From positions 1-25,060 of the forward strand of contig NZ_JAHACR010000028.1 of assembly GCF_018375725.1 (NCBI RefSeq): a stretch of DNA of 25,060 nucleotides. The letters are read 5' to 3'. The translations under genes and the position numbers were made by a program. This DNA comes from Burkholderia sp. Its GTDB lineage: Bacteria > Pseudomonadota > Gammaproteobacteria > Burkholderiales > Burkholderiaceae. Below, one piece after another: positions 8,205-15,620 of this stretch. The notes beneath the pieces were generated by a model. That model was not told the origin of the DNA and did not search any database. It worked only from the letters and a program-made list of their open reading frames with translations. How positions within the stretch are numbered: position 1 is the stretch's first letter; each line of letters opens with the position of its first letter.

Positions 8205-9035
8205 ATGGGATACGTGACGACAAAGGATGGTGTTGAGATCTTCTACAAGGACTGGGGGCCACGAGACGCACCGGTGATCTTCTTTCATCACGGTTGGCCG
8301 CTCAGCGCCGACGACTGGGATGCCCAGATGCTTTTTTTCCTGGCGCAGGGCTTTCGGGTCGTCGCTCACGACCGCCGCGGCCACGGGCGATCCAGTCAGG
8401 TCTGGGACGGCCATGACATGGACCATTACGCCGACGATGTCGCGGCAGTCGTCGACCATTTGGGCGTGCAGCAGGCCGTGCATGTCGGTCATTCCACCGG
8501 CGGCGGCGAGGTCATCCACTACGTCGCCCGGCATGGGGAGGATCGTGTCGCCAAGGCGGTGCTCATCAGCGCCGTTCCGCCGCTGATGGTCAAGACCGAG
8601 CACAATCCGGGCGGTCTGCCCAAGCAGGTCTTCGACGACCTCCAGGCCCAGCTCGCGGCAAATCGCGCGCAGTTCTATTACGACATTCCTGCTGGCCCCT
8701 TCTACGGCTACAACCGCGCGGGTGCGAAGCCGTTGCAGGGTGTCATCTGGAACTGGTGGCGGCAGGGCATGATGGGCAGCGCCAAGGCCCACTATGACGG
8801 GATCGTCGCCTTCTCGCAGACCGACTTCACCGAAGACCTCAAGCGCACCACGATTCCCGTTCTCGTGATGCACGGCGACGACGACCAGATTGTTCCGTAT
8901 GCGGATTCCGGCCTGCTGTCGGCGAAGCTGGCCAGGAACAGCACGCTGAAGATCTATGAGGGCTTCCCGCACGGCATGCCCACCACCCACGCCGAGACGA
9001 TCAACGCCGATCTGCTCGCGTTCGTGCGGAGCTGA
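8205..9035 (+). CDS. Alpha/beta hydrolase, non-heme chloroperoxidase/arylesterase type
   Basis: A 276-residue alpha/beta hydrolase. The oxyanion region HHGWPLSADDW is at about 28-38 and the nucleophile elbow GHSTGGGE gives Ser97. The acid is probably Asp227 in HGDDDQIVP and the base His256 in FPHGMP. These match the cofactor-free haloperoxidase/arylesterase (perhydrolase) group, which hydrolyses esters and can form peracids from carboxylates and peroxide. The natural substrate is unknown. It lacks a signal peptide, so it is cytoplasmic. GGAGAAG precedes the ATG at good distance. The MerR-type promoter at 7983 lies about 190 bases upstream. It is followed by a hairpin and then by the OYE gene, which has its own promoter of the same class. 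Confidence 0.92.
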   Translation: MGYVTTKDGVEIFYKDWGPRDAPVIFFHHGWPLSADDWDAQMLFFLAQGFRVVAHDRRGHGRSSQVWDGHDMDHYADDVAAVVDHLGVQQAVHVGHSTGGGEVIHYVARHGEDRVAKAVLISAVPPLMVKTEHNPGGLPKQVFDDLQAQLAANRAQFYYDIPAGPFYGYNRAGAKPLQGVIWNWWRQGMMGSAKAHYDGIVAFSQTDFTEDLKRTTIPVLVMHGDDDQIVPYADSGLLSAKLARNSTLKIYEGFPHGMPTTHAETINADLLAFVRS

Positions 9036-9039
9036 TAGC

Positions 9040-9075
9040 CGCGGGTGCCGGAGGAACCGCACGCCGGCACCCGCG
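9040..9075 (+). other. GC-rich hairpin between the hydrolase and OYE genes
   Basis: CGCGGGTGCCGG (9040-9051) pairs perfectly with CCGGCACCCGCG (9064-9075) across a 12-base loop, 5 bases after the hydrolase stop. There is no T-run, so it is either a weak terminator or a 3'-end stabiliser. It sits just upstream of the next MerR-type promoter and would help isolate the two transcripts. Confidence 0.5.
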
Positions 9076-9148
9076 TGGTGTCAAAACGCCGATATCCGGC
9101 TATCGCGACTCTGCACGAAGACGCGCGCACCGCACGTAACGAAGGGGG

Positions 9149-9179
9149 TTGACATTAAAGTTGGCTTTAACCTTAGAGT
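9149..9179 (+). promoter_or_regulatory. MerR-type promoter of the OYE gene
   Basis: -35 TTGACA (9149-9154), a 19-base spacer with the dyad TTAAAG-TTGG-CTTTAA, -10 TAGAGT (9174-9179). The OYE start codon is 27 bases after the -10, so the leader is very short. This is the best match to the local consensus. Confidence 0.8.
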
Positions 9180-9206
9180 CGAACCACGATCAAACGAGGT
9201 GAACCC

Positions 9207-10442
9207 ATGAACGTGTTCGACAAGCTGACTTTACCCAACGGTTCGACCATTCCGAACCGCATCGCCAAGGCGGCCATGGAAGAAAACATGGCAGACGCGG
9301 ATCACGCTCCGTCGGCGCAACTGATGCGTCTCTATCAGGCATGGGCGGATGGCGGTGCCGGTCTGCTCATCACCGGCAACGTGATGGTCGACAGCCGCGC
9401 GATGACGGGGCCCGGCGGTGTGGTGCTGGAAGACGACAGGCATCTGGACGCATTCCGGCGCTGGGCGCGCATCGGTCGATCCGGGGGCGCGCAATGCTGG
9501 CTGCAGATCAATCATCCGGGCCGCCAGATGCCTGCCAACCTTGGGCAGCAGACCTGGGCGCCGTCGGCAGTCCCGCTCGAGCTGGGAAAAATGTCGAAGC
9601 ATTTCAACACGCCCCGTGCGATGACGCGCGCGCACATCGACGAGGTGATCCGGCGCTTCGCCCACACCGCGCGGCTGGGCGAACTGGCCGGCTTCACGGG
9701 CGTCGAGATCCACGCGGCCCACGGTTACCTGCTCAGCCAGTTTCTTTCGCCGCTCACCAATCAGAGAACGGATGAGTGGGGTGGCGCCCTCGAGAACCGG
9801 GCGCGCCTGTTGCTGGAAATCGTCAAAGCTGTTCGAGCGGAGGTGGCGCCCGGATTCGCGGTGGCCGTCAAGCTGAATTCAGCCGACTTCCAGCGGGGCG
9901 GTTTCAGCGCGGACGATGCCCGGGGTGTCGTGAGGTGGCTCAACGATCTGGGCGTCGACCTGGTTGAACTGTCGGGGGGAAGCTATGAGGCCCCGGCGAT
10001 GCAGGGCGATGCTCGCGACGGCCGCACGCTCGCGCGGGAAGCCTATTTTGTCGAATTTGCCCGCGATATCCGGACGGTCGCCGCGATGCCGGTGATGGTT
10101 ACCGGGGGCATCCGCCGTCTGGCGGTCGCCGAAGAGGTGATCGCGAGCGGGGTGGACATGGTCGGTATCGGCACAGCCCTGGCCATCGCCCCGAATCTGC
10201 CGCGCGAATGGCGTGCCGGCAAGGACCACGCCCCGGCACTCTTGCCGATCACATGGAAGAACAAGCCGCTGGCTTCCGTGGCCAACATGTCTGCCGTCAA
10301 GTTTCAGTTGCGCAGGTTGAGTGCGGGCAAGACGACCGATCCGAAAGTGTCGCCTTTGCGGGCGCTGATCCTGCAACAGATGGCCGATGCGAAGCGTACT
10401 TGCGCGTATCGGCGCTGGATGTCGCAGCGGTTGAAATACTGA
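9207..10442 (+). CDS. Old Yellow Enzyme family NAD(P)H:flavin oxidoreductase
   Basis: A 411-residue FMN-dependent TIM-barrel oxidoreductase. The flavin- and substrate-binding region EIHAAHGYLLSQFLSP gives the His169/His172 pair and Tyr174 that activate unsaturated carbonyl substrates. RTDEWGG (187-193), VKLNSADF (221-228) and the C-terminal phosphate-binding MVTGG and VGIGTALA blocks are also present. The length fits single-domain OYE-like reductases and lacks the iron-sulfur and second flavin domain of 2,4-dienoyl-CoA reductase. Family members reduce activated C=C bonds of enals, enones and nitro compounds. It has AGGTG before the ATG, its own MerR-type promoter at 9149, and ends before the terminator at 10473. 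Confidence 0.92.
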   Translation: MNVFDKLTLPNGSTIPNRIAKAAMEENMADADHAPSAQLMRLYQAWADGGAGLLITGNVMVDSRAMTGPGGVVLEDDRHLDAFRRWARIGRSGGAQCWLQINHPGRQMPANLGQQTWAPSAVPLELGKMSKHFNTPRAMTRAHIDEVIRRFAHTARLGELAGFTGVEIHAAHGYLLSQFLSPLTNQRTDEWGGALENRARLLLEIVKAVRAEVAPGFAVAVKLNSADFQRGGFSADDARGVVRWLNDLGVDLVELSGGSYEAPAMQGDARDGRTLAREAYFVEFARDIRTVAAMPVMVTGGIRRLAVAEEVIASGVDMVGIGTALAIAPNLPREWRAGKDHAPALLPITWKNKPLASVANMSAVKFQLRRLSAGKTTDPKVSPLRALILQQMADAKRTCAYRRWMSQRLKY

Positions 10443-10472
10443 TGGCCGACAGCCGCGCCGGGTGGATCATCG

Positions 10473-10505
10473 AGCGCGTCGTCCTCGCGGACGACGCGCT
10501 TTTTT
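10473..10505 (+). terminator. Intrinsic terminator after the OYE gene
   Basis: AGCGCGTCGTCC (10473-10484) pairs perfectly with GGACGACGCGCT (10489-10500) around the loop TCGC, and a T-run extends to 10505. It lies between the convergent OYE and DJ-1-like genes; the T-run serves the + strand. Confidence 0.9.
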
Positions 10506-10540
10506 CGCTCGGCCGACACGCCGACCATGTGGGCGGGGCG

Positions 10541-11347
10541 TCAGTTCATGGCGGCCAAGCGCTTGACCACCGCTTCGCCGATTGCCCGGCTCGACTGCGG
10601 ATTTTGTCCGGTGATGATCCGATCGTCTGTCACGACATGGGACGTGAACGGGAGCAGTGCCTTCTCGTAATGGGCGCCGCGGCCGATGAGTGCATCCTGC
10701 AGCAGGAACGGCACCTGCGATTTCATGCCCGACAGGGATTCCTCCAGATTGGAAAATCCCGTGACGGTCCTGCCCGCGATCAGCGGCTTGCCGTTTTCAT
10801 CCTGTAGCGACAGTAATCCGGATACCCCGTGGCACACGGCCGAGACGATGCCGCCCTGACGATATATCTGCTCGCCGATGCGCTTCAGATTCTTGTCGTC
10901 GGGGAAGTCCCACAACGTTCCGTGACCGCCGGTGAAATAAATCGCCTGGTAGTCGGCGGGGGCGACGGCGCTGGGCGGCAGGGTGGTTTTCAGCCGTGCC
11001 ATGAATGCCGGGTCGGCCAGGCGTGCCCGCGCCGAATCATCGAGATAGAGCGCCTTGAGACTGCGCTCGTCAATGGGAACCTCGCCACCCTTCGGGCTCA
11101 CAAAATCCATTTGCAATCCCGCTGCCTCGGCCGCATCGTAGAAATGCGTCAGTTCGGTGAGCCAAAGCCCAGTCGTGTCGGATCGCGAAGGAAATTGGGC
11201 GTGGTTGGTCATGACGACCAGAATCCTGCCGCCCGGTTGCCGGGCGCCGTCGCGCTGGGCCGTGTCGGCCGCGTGTGCGTGTCCCCCAGTGAGCAGCGTG
11301 GCAATGATGGCCGTGAGCCAGCGCCGGACAAATCCGCTCTTGAACAT
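10541..11347 (-). CDS. Exported DJ-1/PfpI (Hsp31-like) family protein
   Basis: A 268-residue DJ-1/PfpI superfamily protein. Residues 1-26 form a signal peptide: positive FVRR, hydrophobic LTAIIATLLT, and a likely cut after AHA, so the mature protein should be periplasmic. The nucleophile elbow SAVCHGVSG gives Cys172 with His173, and the conserved acidic residue is probably Glu65 in LWLTELTHFY. VSPKGGEVPID is typical of the Hsp31-like/glyoxalase III branch. Relatives act as glutathione-independent glyoxalases, deglycases or chaperones; which applies here is unknown. The frame is open upstream to 11425, but the ATG at 11347 starts the signal peptide and follows a GGAATCAGG ribosome site. It has its own MerR-type promoter about 110 bases upstream. 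Confidence 0.88.
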   Translation of the reverse strand: MFKSGFVRRWLTAIIATLLTGGHAHAADTAQRDGARQPGGRILVVMTNHAQFPSRSDTTGLWLTELTHFYDAAEAAGLQMDFVSPKGGEVPIDERSLKALYLDDSARARLADPAFMARLKTTLPPSAVAPADYQAIYFTGGHGTLWDFPDDKNLKRIGEQIYRQGGIVSAVCHGVSGLLSLQDENGKPLIAGRTVTGFSNLEESLSGMKSQVPFLLQDALIGRGAHYEKALLPFTSHVVTDDRIITGQNPQSSRAIGEAVVKRLAAMN

Positions 11348-11683
11348 ACCTGATTCCTCATTCCTTGCTTGTCCGATTCGTTCGTATGCCCCCGAGTCGT
11401 CGATTGGCGGGGTACCGCAAGCCATGCAGACAACGACATGAAAGGCGCCCGGTCAGATGCTAGGGTTCAAGTCAGGTTTAAGGTCAAGCATTTCCGTCAC
11501 CCGTGCGGATCCGTGCCGGAAGTCGGCATCAGCCTTGCTGCGCTGGCCGGCAGCGTCAGCATCCGGACGCGAACGCTGCTCATCCGGCACGCCGGGAACG
11601 GAGCGATGGAATGACGCGGTGAAACCCGCGCGGCGCAGGCGGTCACAGCGCATGCCATGACCGGCGCCTTCGTTCCGCGCCCG
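11348..11683. other. Intergenic region between the DJ-1-like and porin genes
   Basis: 336 bases holding the MerR-type promoter at 11457-11487 for the DJ-1-like gene and the 3' flank of the porin gene. No gene and no clear porin terminator were seen. This is the right edge of the MerR cluster. Confidence 0.5.
11457..11487 (-). promoter_or_regulatory. MerR-type promoter of the DJ-1-like gene
   Basis: Read on the - strand: -35 TTGACC (11487-11482), a 19-base spacer with imperfect dyad TTAAACCTGACTTGAA, -10 TAGCAT (11462-11457). It has the same spacing and half-site type as the other three promoters of the cluster but is the most divergent copy. Confidence 0.7.
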
Positions 11684-12817
11684 TCAAAAGCGCGTCCGGA
11701 TTCCCACGGTCGCCGCGATCTGGCTGGCCGTCGAAGACTGCGCCAGGCCGCTGATCATTGCGCCCTCGAACGCCGAGCCAGCGGCGCCGTACGCATGTTG
11801 GTAGATCCCTTCGACATAGACGTCGGTGCGCTTGCTCAACGCGTAGTCGGCCATCAGCGTGACTTGATGCCACTTCGGGTGCCCCGAACCCGAAGCATCC
11901 CCGAAAGCGCCTTGGGTAAACGTATACGCGCCGGCAAGCGAGATCGAATGCGTCACCGCATAGTGCACGTTGACTTCGTAGTTGTCGAAGCGCAGTGTGT
12001 CGAACGACTGCGGGATCGCCGCTGTCGCACCCGGCTGCGTATGGTCGAACAGCGTATGCGTCCACAGCAGGCCGACAGTCGCCGGCCCGATCGTGTAGTT
12101 GCCGCCGACACCCATCACGCGCTGCCGCGCCGCGGGAAAATTGGGCGCGTCGTTGCTCGATACGGCGCCGGTGCCGCCGAGCGCGCCGTTGTTCAGTTGC
12201 AGGTAAGCCGCGGCCAGATTGACCGGGCCGTGACTGTAGGTCAGGCCGAAGCTGTACGCGCGGTTGTTCGAGAAGCCGCCGGCCGTGTTGCTGAAGCCGT
12301 ACAGCGCTTCGGCCTGCAGCCCGCGATAGGCCGGGCTCACGTACTTGACCGAGTTGTTGATATAGAACGAGTCGTCGACGTTGTCGTTGTCGAACGGATG
12401 CGCGGCCAGATTGTTTCCGTCGCCGTTGTTGGCCATGGCGATCGGCCCGAGCACGTCGACCACGGCGTCGTACTGCCGGCCGAACGTTAGCGTTCCAAAG
12501 TTGTCGTTTTGCAGGCCGACGTAGGCCTGCCGGCCGAACAGGGTGCCCGCGTAAGCGGTGTTGCCGTTCTGGACGTTGAACCCGTTCTCGAGGCGGAAAA
12601 TTGCATGCAGATTGCCGCCGAGATCCTCGCTGCCCCGGATGCCCCATACCTCGTTCGTCAGCATGCTGCTCTGCATCTGCACGGCGCTATGGCCGCCTTG
12701 GTTATTCGTATAGACGACGGCGGGGTCGATCACGCCATACAGGCTGACACTGCTTTGCGCATGGGCGGACAGCGCGAAGACCGACAAGGATGCCGCGCCG
12801 ATGATGTTTTTGTTCAC
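11684..12817 (-). CDS. Gram-negative general porin (trimeric beta-barrel)
   Basis: A 377-residue outer-membrane porin. The signal peptide is about 20 residues ending in SAHA, and the mature chain begins QSSVSLYGVIDPAVVY, the standard first strand of betaproteobacterial porins. SMLTNEVWGIRGSEDLGGN, AIFRLENGFN and LFGRQAYVGLQ are family hallmarks. The chain ends ...GIRTRF with the terminal Phe needed for outer-membrane assembly. It should form a 16-stranded channel for small hydrophilic solutes. The start codon is GTG at 12817, with GGAG upstream; no in-frame ATG precedes the signal peptide sensibly. Transcription is on the same strand as the DJ-1-like gene, but it lacks the MerR-type promoter. 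Confidence 0.93.
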   Translation of the reverse strand: MNKNIIGAASLSVFALSAHAQSSVSLYGVIDPAVVYTNNQGGHSAVQMQSSMLTNEVWGIRGSEDLGGNLHAIFRLENGFNVQNGNTAYAGTLFGRQAYVGLQNDNFGTLTFGRQYDAVVDVLGPIAMANNGDGNNLAAHPFDNDNVDDSFYINNSVKYVSPAYRGLQAEALYGFSNTAGGFSNNRAYSFGLTYSHGPVNLAAAYLQLNNGALGGTGAVSSNDAPNFPAARQRVMGVGGNYTIGPATVGLLWTHTLFDHTQPGATAAIPQSFDTLRFDNYEVNVHYAVTHSISLAGAYTFTQGAFGDASGSGHPKWHQVTLMADYALSKRTDVYVEGIYQHAYGAAGSAFEGAMISGLAQSSTASQIAATVGIRTRF

Positions 12818-13355
12818 GTGCTGATACTCCAGGAGTGCTTCGACAAGGCGTCGGGATGCGTGAGCGTGACCCCGGACCCGTCCCGACCACGCGTCGTGTG
12901 CGCGACCAGGCGTGTGTAACGAAACGCCGCGGGGATCGCCGAAATGGGCCGCGCGTTGAATGGATCACGCTTGGATATCCGCAGCCCGAGGATTGTATGC
13001 GGCGTGCGATGACGGCTTTGAAAAGAACGGCCCGCTTTCCGCAAAGATTTCGTTAACGTCGGCGTCAGCGTGACGATACGGGCATTGCCCGTCGGATCAA
13101 TAACCGCGCCGCGGAAACTCGCCTCACGACATTCGGCGAGCGACCCGCCATGCGGTGGCGCCACGCGACGCCTGCGCTGCCGGGAGAGCGGAAAGGCTCA
13201 CGATACTTTCGACATAGCGGTGCGAGTGGCGGGCGAGAACCAGAATGGCGGCCGACATGAATGGAATCGTCGTGGCTCGGGAAGGCGCGCGACCCCGCCA
13301 TGCGCGGCGGCGGTCGGCGCGCCGCCGGACGCCGGCACGTATGCGCGCGCCGTCC
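12818..13355. other. Upstream region of the porin gene
   Basis: 538 bases with no recognisable gene on either strand. On the - strand, TACAAT (12997-12992) is a possible -10 for the porin gene, with a long leader of about 170 bases that could be a target for small-RNA control. No convincing -35 at 17 bases was found. Confidence 0.4.
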
Positions 13356-13574
13356 TTACCGATCGTGTGTCTTGAGAATCCGCCTGCCCTGCTCGATGCC
13401 GGCGCGCAACGCTTCTTCCTGCGTCAGCCACTCGGGCGTGACAAGTTCCGGCACCGGCATGTCGACGGGCACGTCGTTGAAATAGATCCGGACATCCGCG
13501 ACCCACGCGCCGCGCGCGTTGCGTGTGGCGCCGACCCGGATCTCGTGGCCCATGAAAATATCGCTCGTTTGCAT
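13356..13574 (-). CDS. Small conserved-looking hypothetical protein (72 aa)
   Basis: A 72-residue soluble protein, MQTSDIFMGHEIRVGATRNA at the N-terminus. It has alternating hydrophobic strands (HEIRV, WVADVRIYF) and a C-terminal helix (TQEEALRAGIEQGRRIL), a layout seen in small Burkholderia proteins of the DUF6566 kind; that family link is only a guess. The ATG at 13574 has GGGAGAGGG upstream, and the amino-acid composition is natural, unlike the overlapping open frames on the other strand. An upstream palindrome-like CTGTT-TC-AACAG (13615-13626) may belong to its promoter. It is not obviously co-transcribed with the porin, 538 bases away. Confidence 0.6.
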   Translation of the reverse strand: MQTSDIFMGHEIRVGATRNARGAWVADVRIYFNDVPVDMPVPELVTPEWLTQEEALRAGIEQGRRILKTHDR

Positions 13575-13912
13575 GAGAATGGCCCTCTCCCGTTCGCAAA
13601 AAATAGCAAATCGACTGTTTCAACAGCATGTGCATGGCGAGGCGTGTCAGCCGGGTGACGTGAGCGACGTGCCCCGGTATGCAAAGCGCAGGCTGCCAAA
13701 TCGCGATGCCATCGCATCATGACCGGATGAAATCGTAGCAGCGTCTTCGTTTCTCCGAAACAGGGCGTCGGGTCGCAGCGCATTCGATTCGGGGATAGCA
13801 TGCTCGCGACCGCGCGGGATATGATGGCAGCCACCGTGCGGGGATTCCGGAGCGTGGTCATCCCTTGCCGGCGGCGAACACGGTTTCGAATCGATCGAAT
13901 GGGAGAATGCTC
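13575..13912. other. Divergent intergenic region upstream of marC
   Basis: 338 bases with no gene recognised. It contains the small dyad CTGTT-TC-AACAG at 13615-13626 near the 72-residue gene and an AT-richer run at 13597-13620. No clear sigma-70 promoter for marC was found. Confidence 0.4.
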
Positions 13913-14548
13913 TTGGCGATTGACCTGACCTTTGCGATCAAGGTGTTTGCAGCGCTTTTCGCGATCATGAATCCGATTGCCAACATCCCGGTCTTTCTTT
14001 CATTGACGGACGGCGCATCGGACGCGGCTCGACGGAAGGTCGCGATCGCCGCGGCGATTGGCGTGACGGTCGGCTGTATCGTATCGGCGGTCGCGGGTGG
14101 GGCGATCCTCCACGCGTTCGGTCTCACGGTCGACGATTTTCGCCTCGCGGGCGGCCTGCTGGTCCTGCTGATCGCGCTGTCGATGCTGCATGGCTCGCCG
14201 AGCAGCCAGCATGCGCCGCGAGAAAGCGAATGCTCGGATCTCGCCGCGGAGAACGTCGCGGTCTACCCGCTGACGATCCCGCTGCTGGTCGGTCCGGGCA
14301 CGATTGCGACGATGATCGTGCTGGGGCAGAGCGCATACGAGACCGGAAAGGAACTGGCCTTTGCGCTGGGCCTGGGCGCGTTCCTGGTTTTGCTGGCGGC
14401 TGCGCTCCTGTCGGCACCGCTCATCGGTCATTACCTTTCCCCCAAGGTGACGGCGATCACGCAGCGCCTGATGGGGATGATCCTCGCCGCGATCGCCATG
14501 CAGATGATTCTGGCGAGCCTGCGCGCCGCATTTCCGCATGCCGGTTGA
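13913..14548 (+). CDS. MarC family (UPF0056) integral membrane protein
   Basis: A 211-residue inner-membrane protein with about six hydrophobic segments. FAALFAIMNPIANIPVFLSLT near the N-terminus and YPLTIPLLVGPGTIATMIV in the middle are the two repeated MarC/YhgN/YchE signatures; the length is usual for the family. MarC itself was once tied to antibiotic resistance in E. coli, but that has not held up and the function is unknown. GGGAG at 13901-13905 is correctly spaced (7 bases) for the TTG at 13913; the in-frame ATG at 13907 is too close to it, so I prefer TTG, though the ATG would add only two residues. The DUF1269-like gene follows after 34 bases. Confidence 0.88.
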   Translation: MAIDLTFAIKVFAALFAIMNPIANIPVFLSLTDGASDAARRKVAIAAAIGVTVGCIVSAVAGGAILHAFGLTVDDFRLAGGLLVLLIALSMLHGSPSSQHAPRESECSDLAAENVAVYPLTIPLLVGPGTIATMIVLGQSAYETGKELAFALGLGAFLVLLAAALLSAPLIGHYLSPKVTAITQRLMGMILAAIAMQMILASLRAAFPHAG

Positions 14549-14582
14549 TGCATGCCGGATATCTTGAACCCGGGAGTTGTCA

Positions 14583-15044
14583 ATGGATACCGTGATCGCA
14601 ATAACCTATTCCAACCTCGATCTCGCCAAGCGGGCGATCGCCGAACTGGGCGCGCTGCACAGCGAAAAAGTCCTGCTGGTATCGGATGTCGTCGTCGTCG
14701 AGTTGGACAAGGACGGGATGGTCCGTTCGCATGTGATCGATCCGAACGCGTCGCCGGCCGGATCTTTCCTGCGGCATGCCCTCGAGACGATCGGATTCTC
14801 GATCGATGCGATGCGCGACCGCAAGATCGACGACGCGACGATCGAGACCATCGTACGCAAGGCGCATGCCGACAGCGCCACACTGGGAATCGTCGCCGAG
14901 AACCTGGATATCTATCGGCTGAGTGCCGGTCTGGCGAAGTTCGGCGGCGAAGTGATCTATTCGAATCTGTCGCTGGACGACGAACTGAAACTGGTCGAGG
15001 CGATCTCCAAGACGCGGGACCGCGACGAGGATGACGACGCGTGA
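14583..15044 (+). CDS. DUF1269-like small protein
   Basis: A 153-residue protein. The opening TVIAITYSNLDLAKRAIAEL and the strand SDVVVVELDKDGMV resemble the start of DUF1269 proteins, which often follow membrane-protein genes. The Gly-rich hairpin of hydrophobic helices found in the centre of DUF1269 members is not evident; the middle (SPAGSFLRHALETIGF) is short, so it is probably soluble or peripheral. The C-terminus is acidic (RDRDEDDDA). GGGAG lies six bases before the ATG at 14583. It likely shares a transcript with marC. The family assignment is tentative. Confidence 0.7.
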   Translation: MDTVIAITYSNLDLAKRAIAELGALHSEKVLLVSDVVVVELDKDGMVRSHVIDPNASPAGSFLRHALETIGFSIDAMRDRKIDDATIETIVRKAHADSATLGIVAENLDIYRLSAGLAKFGGEVIYSNLSLDDELKLVEAISKTRDRDEDDDA

Positions 15045-15104
15045 CGGCGTCCGTAAGCTGTTTTAGGCGGTTGACCCGAAAGCCCGGCACCCATGCCTGA
15101 TTCG

Positions 15105-15129
15105 CGCTGACGCCGCACGCGCGTCAGCG
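15105..15129 (+). other. Hairpin downstream of the marC operon
   Basis: CGCTGACGC (15105-15113) pairs with GCGTCAGCG (15121-15129) around a 7-base loop, about 60 bases after the DUF1269-like stop. No T-run follows, so termination is only possible, not shown. Confidence 0.4.
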
Positions 15130-15198
15130 ACATCGGGCCGCTTGGGAGCACACGTCCGCCCTTCTTTCAGGATGACAGGCGCGGGAGATTTCAGGTTT

Positions 15199-15222
15199 CG
15201 TTATATTTCGTTGTATATTGCG
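15199..15222 (+). promoter_or_regulatory. ModE-like box overlapping a promoter -10
   Basis: The half-site CGTTATAT (15199-15206) and the opposed half TATATTGCG (15214-15222) span 24 bases, the overall length of a ModE molybdate-repressor operator as I recall it from E. coli modA. The left half matches the ModE half-site fully and the right half in six of eight positions. TATATT (15214-15219) could be a -10, so binding would block transcription of the gene pair beginning at 15300. An alternative reading is the tandem direct repeat TTTCGTTATA/TTTCGTTGTA. Confidence 0.4.
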
Positions 15223-15299
15223 ACTGGTCGAAAATATGATGGGCATGTCGAATGCTCCGGCATGGGTCGGGCCATGCGACTGCAGTGAGGGCGGTATGA

Positions 15300-15608
15300 G
15301 TGGATTCACACGGGTCGCTCGCCACGCATGCCGAACATGCGGGATTTCGGCGCTTGCATGAGCTGAACCGGTTTGTCGAGCGCGCGGCGACGGCGGAACG
15401 TCACCGGGACGTCATCTTTTCGCAATTGCCGCCGGCCAGCGACGCCCTGCTTCGCGAGGGCGCCGCAGCGCTTGAGCAACTCGATACCGAACTGGCCGGC
15501 TTGTGTGTCGCGCACGTGCTGGCGTGCGATCCGCCCGACGCGCCGCAGACGAGCCCGCAATCGATCAAGGGGCCGGGAACCCGGATCCCGGCCCGAATCG
15601 CCAACTGA
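15300..15608 (+). CDS. Small hypothetical protein upstream of the DUF2325-like N-terminal protein
   Basis: A 102-residue, largely helical, soluble protein with no recognised domain. The core FRRLHELNRFVERAATAERH and ALEQLDTELAGLCVAHVLAC looks like paired helices, and the last 25 residues are Pro-rich and probably disordered. The start is GTG at 15300, behind GAGGGCGG; no in-frame ATG exists near it, and the out-of-frame ATG at 15296 gives only a 21-residue peptide. The next gene begins 12 bases after its stop, so the two form an operon and probably work together. Confidence 0.6.
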   Translation: MDSHGSLATHAEHAGFRRLHELNRFVERAATAERHRDVIFSQLPPASDALLREGAAALEQLDTELAGLCVAHVLACDPPDAPQTSPQSIKGPGTRIPARIAN

Positions 15609-15620
15609 AAGAGAATGCCG

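Noticed and set aside
13245..13658. A 137-codon plus-strand frame over the 72-residue gene
   Set aside because: It is antisense to a more natural-looking small protein with a good ribosome site, and it is Arg-rich without motifs.
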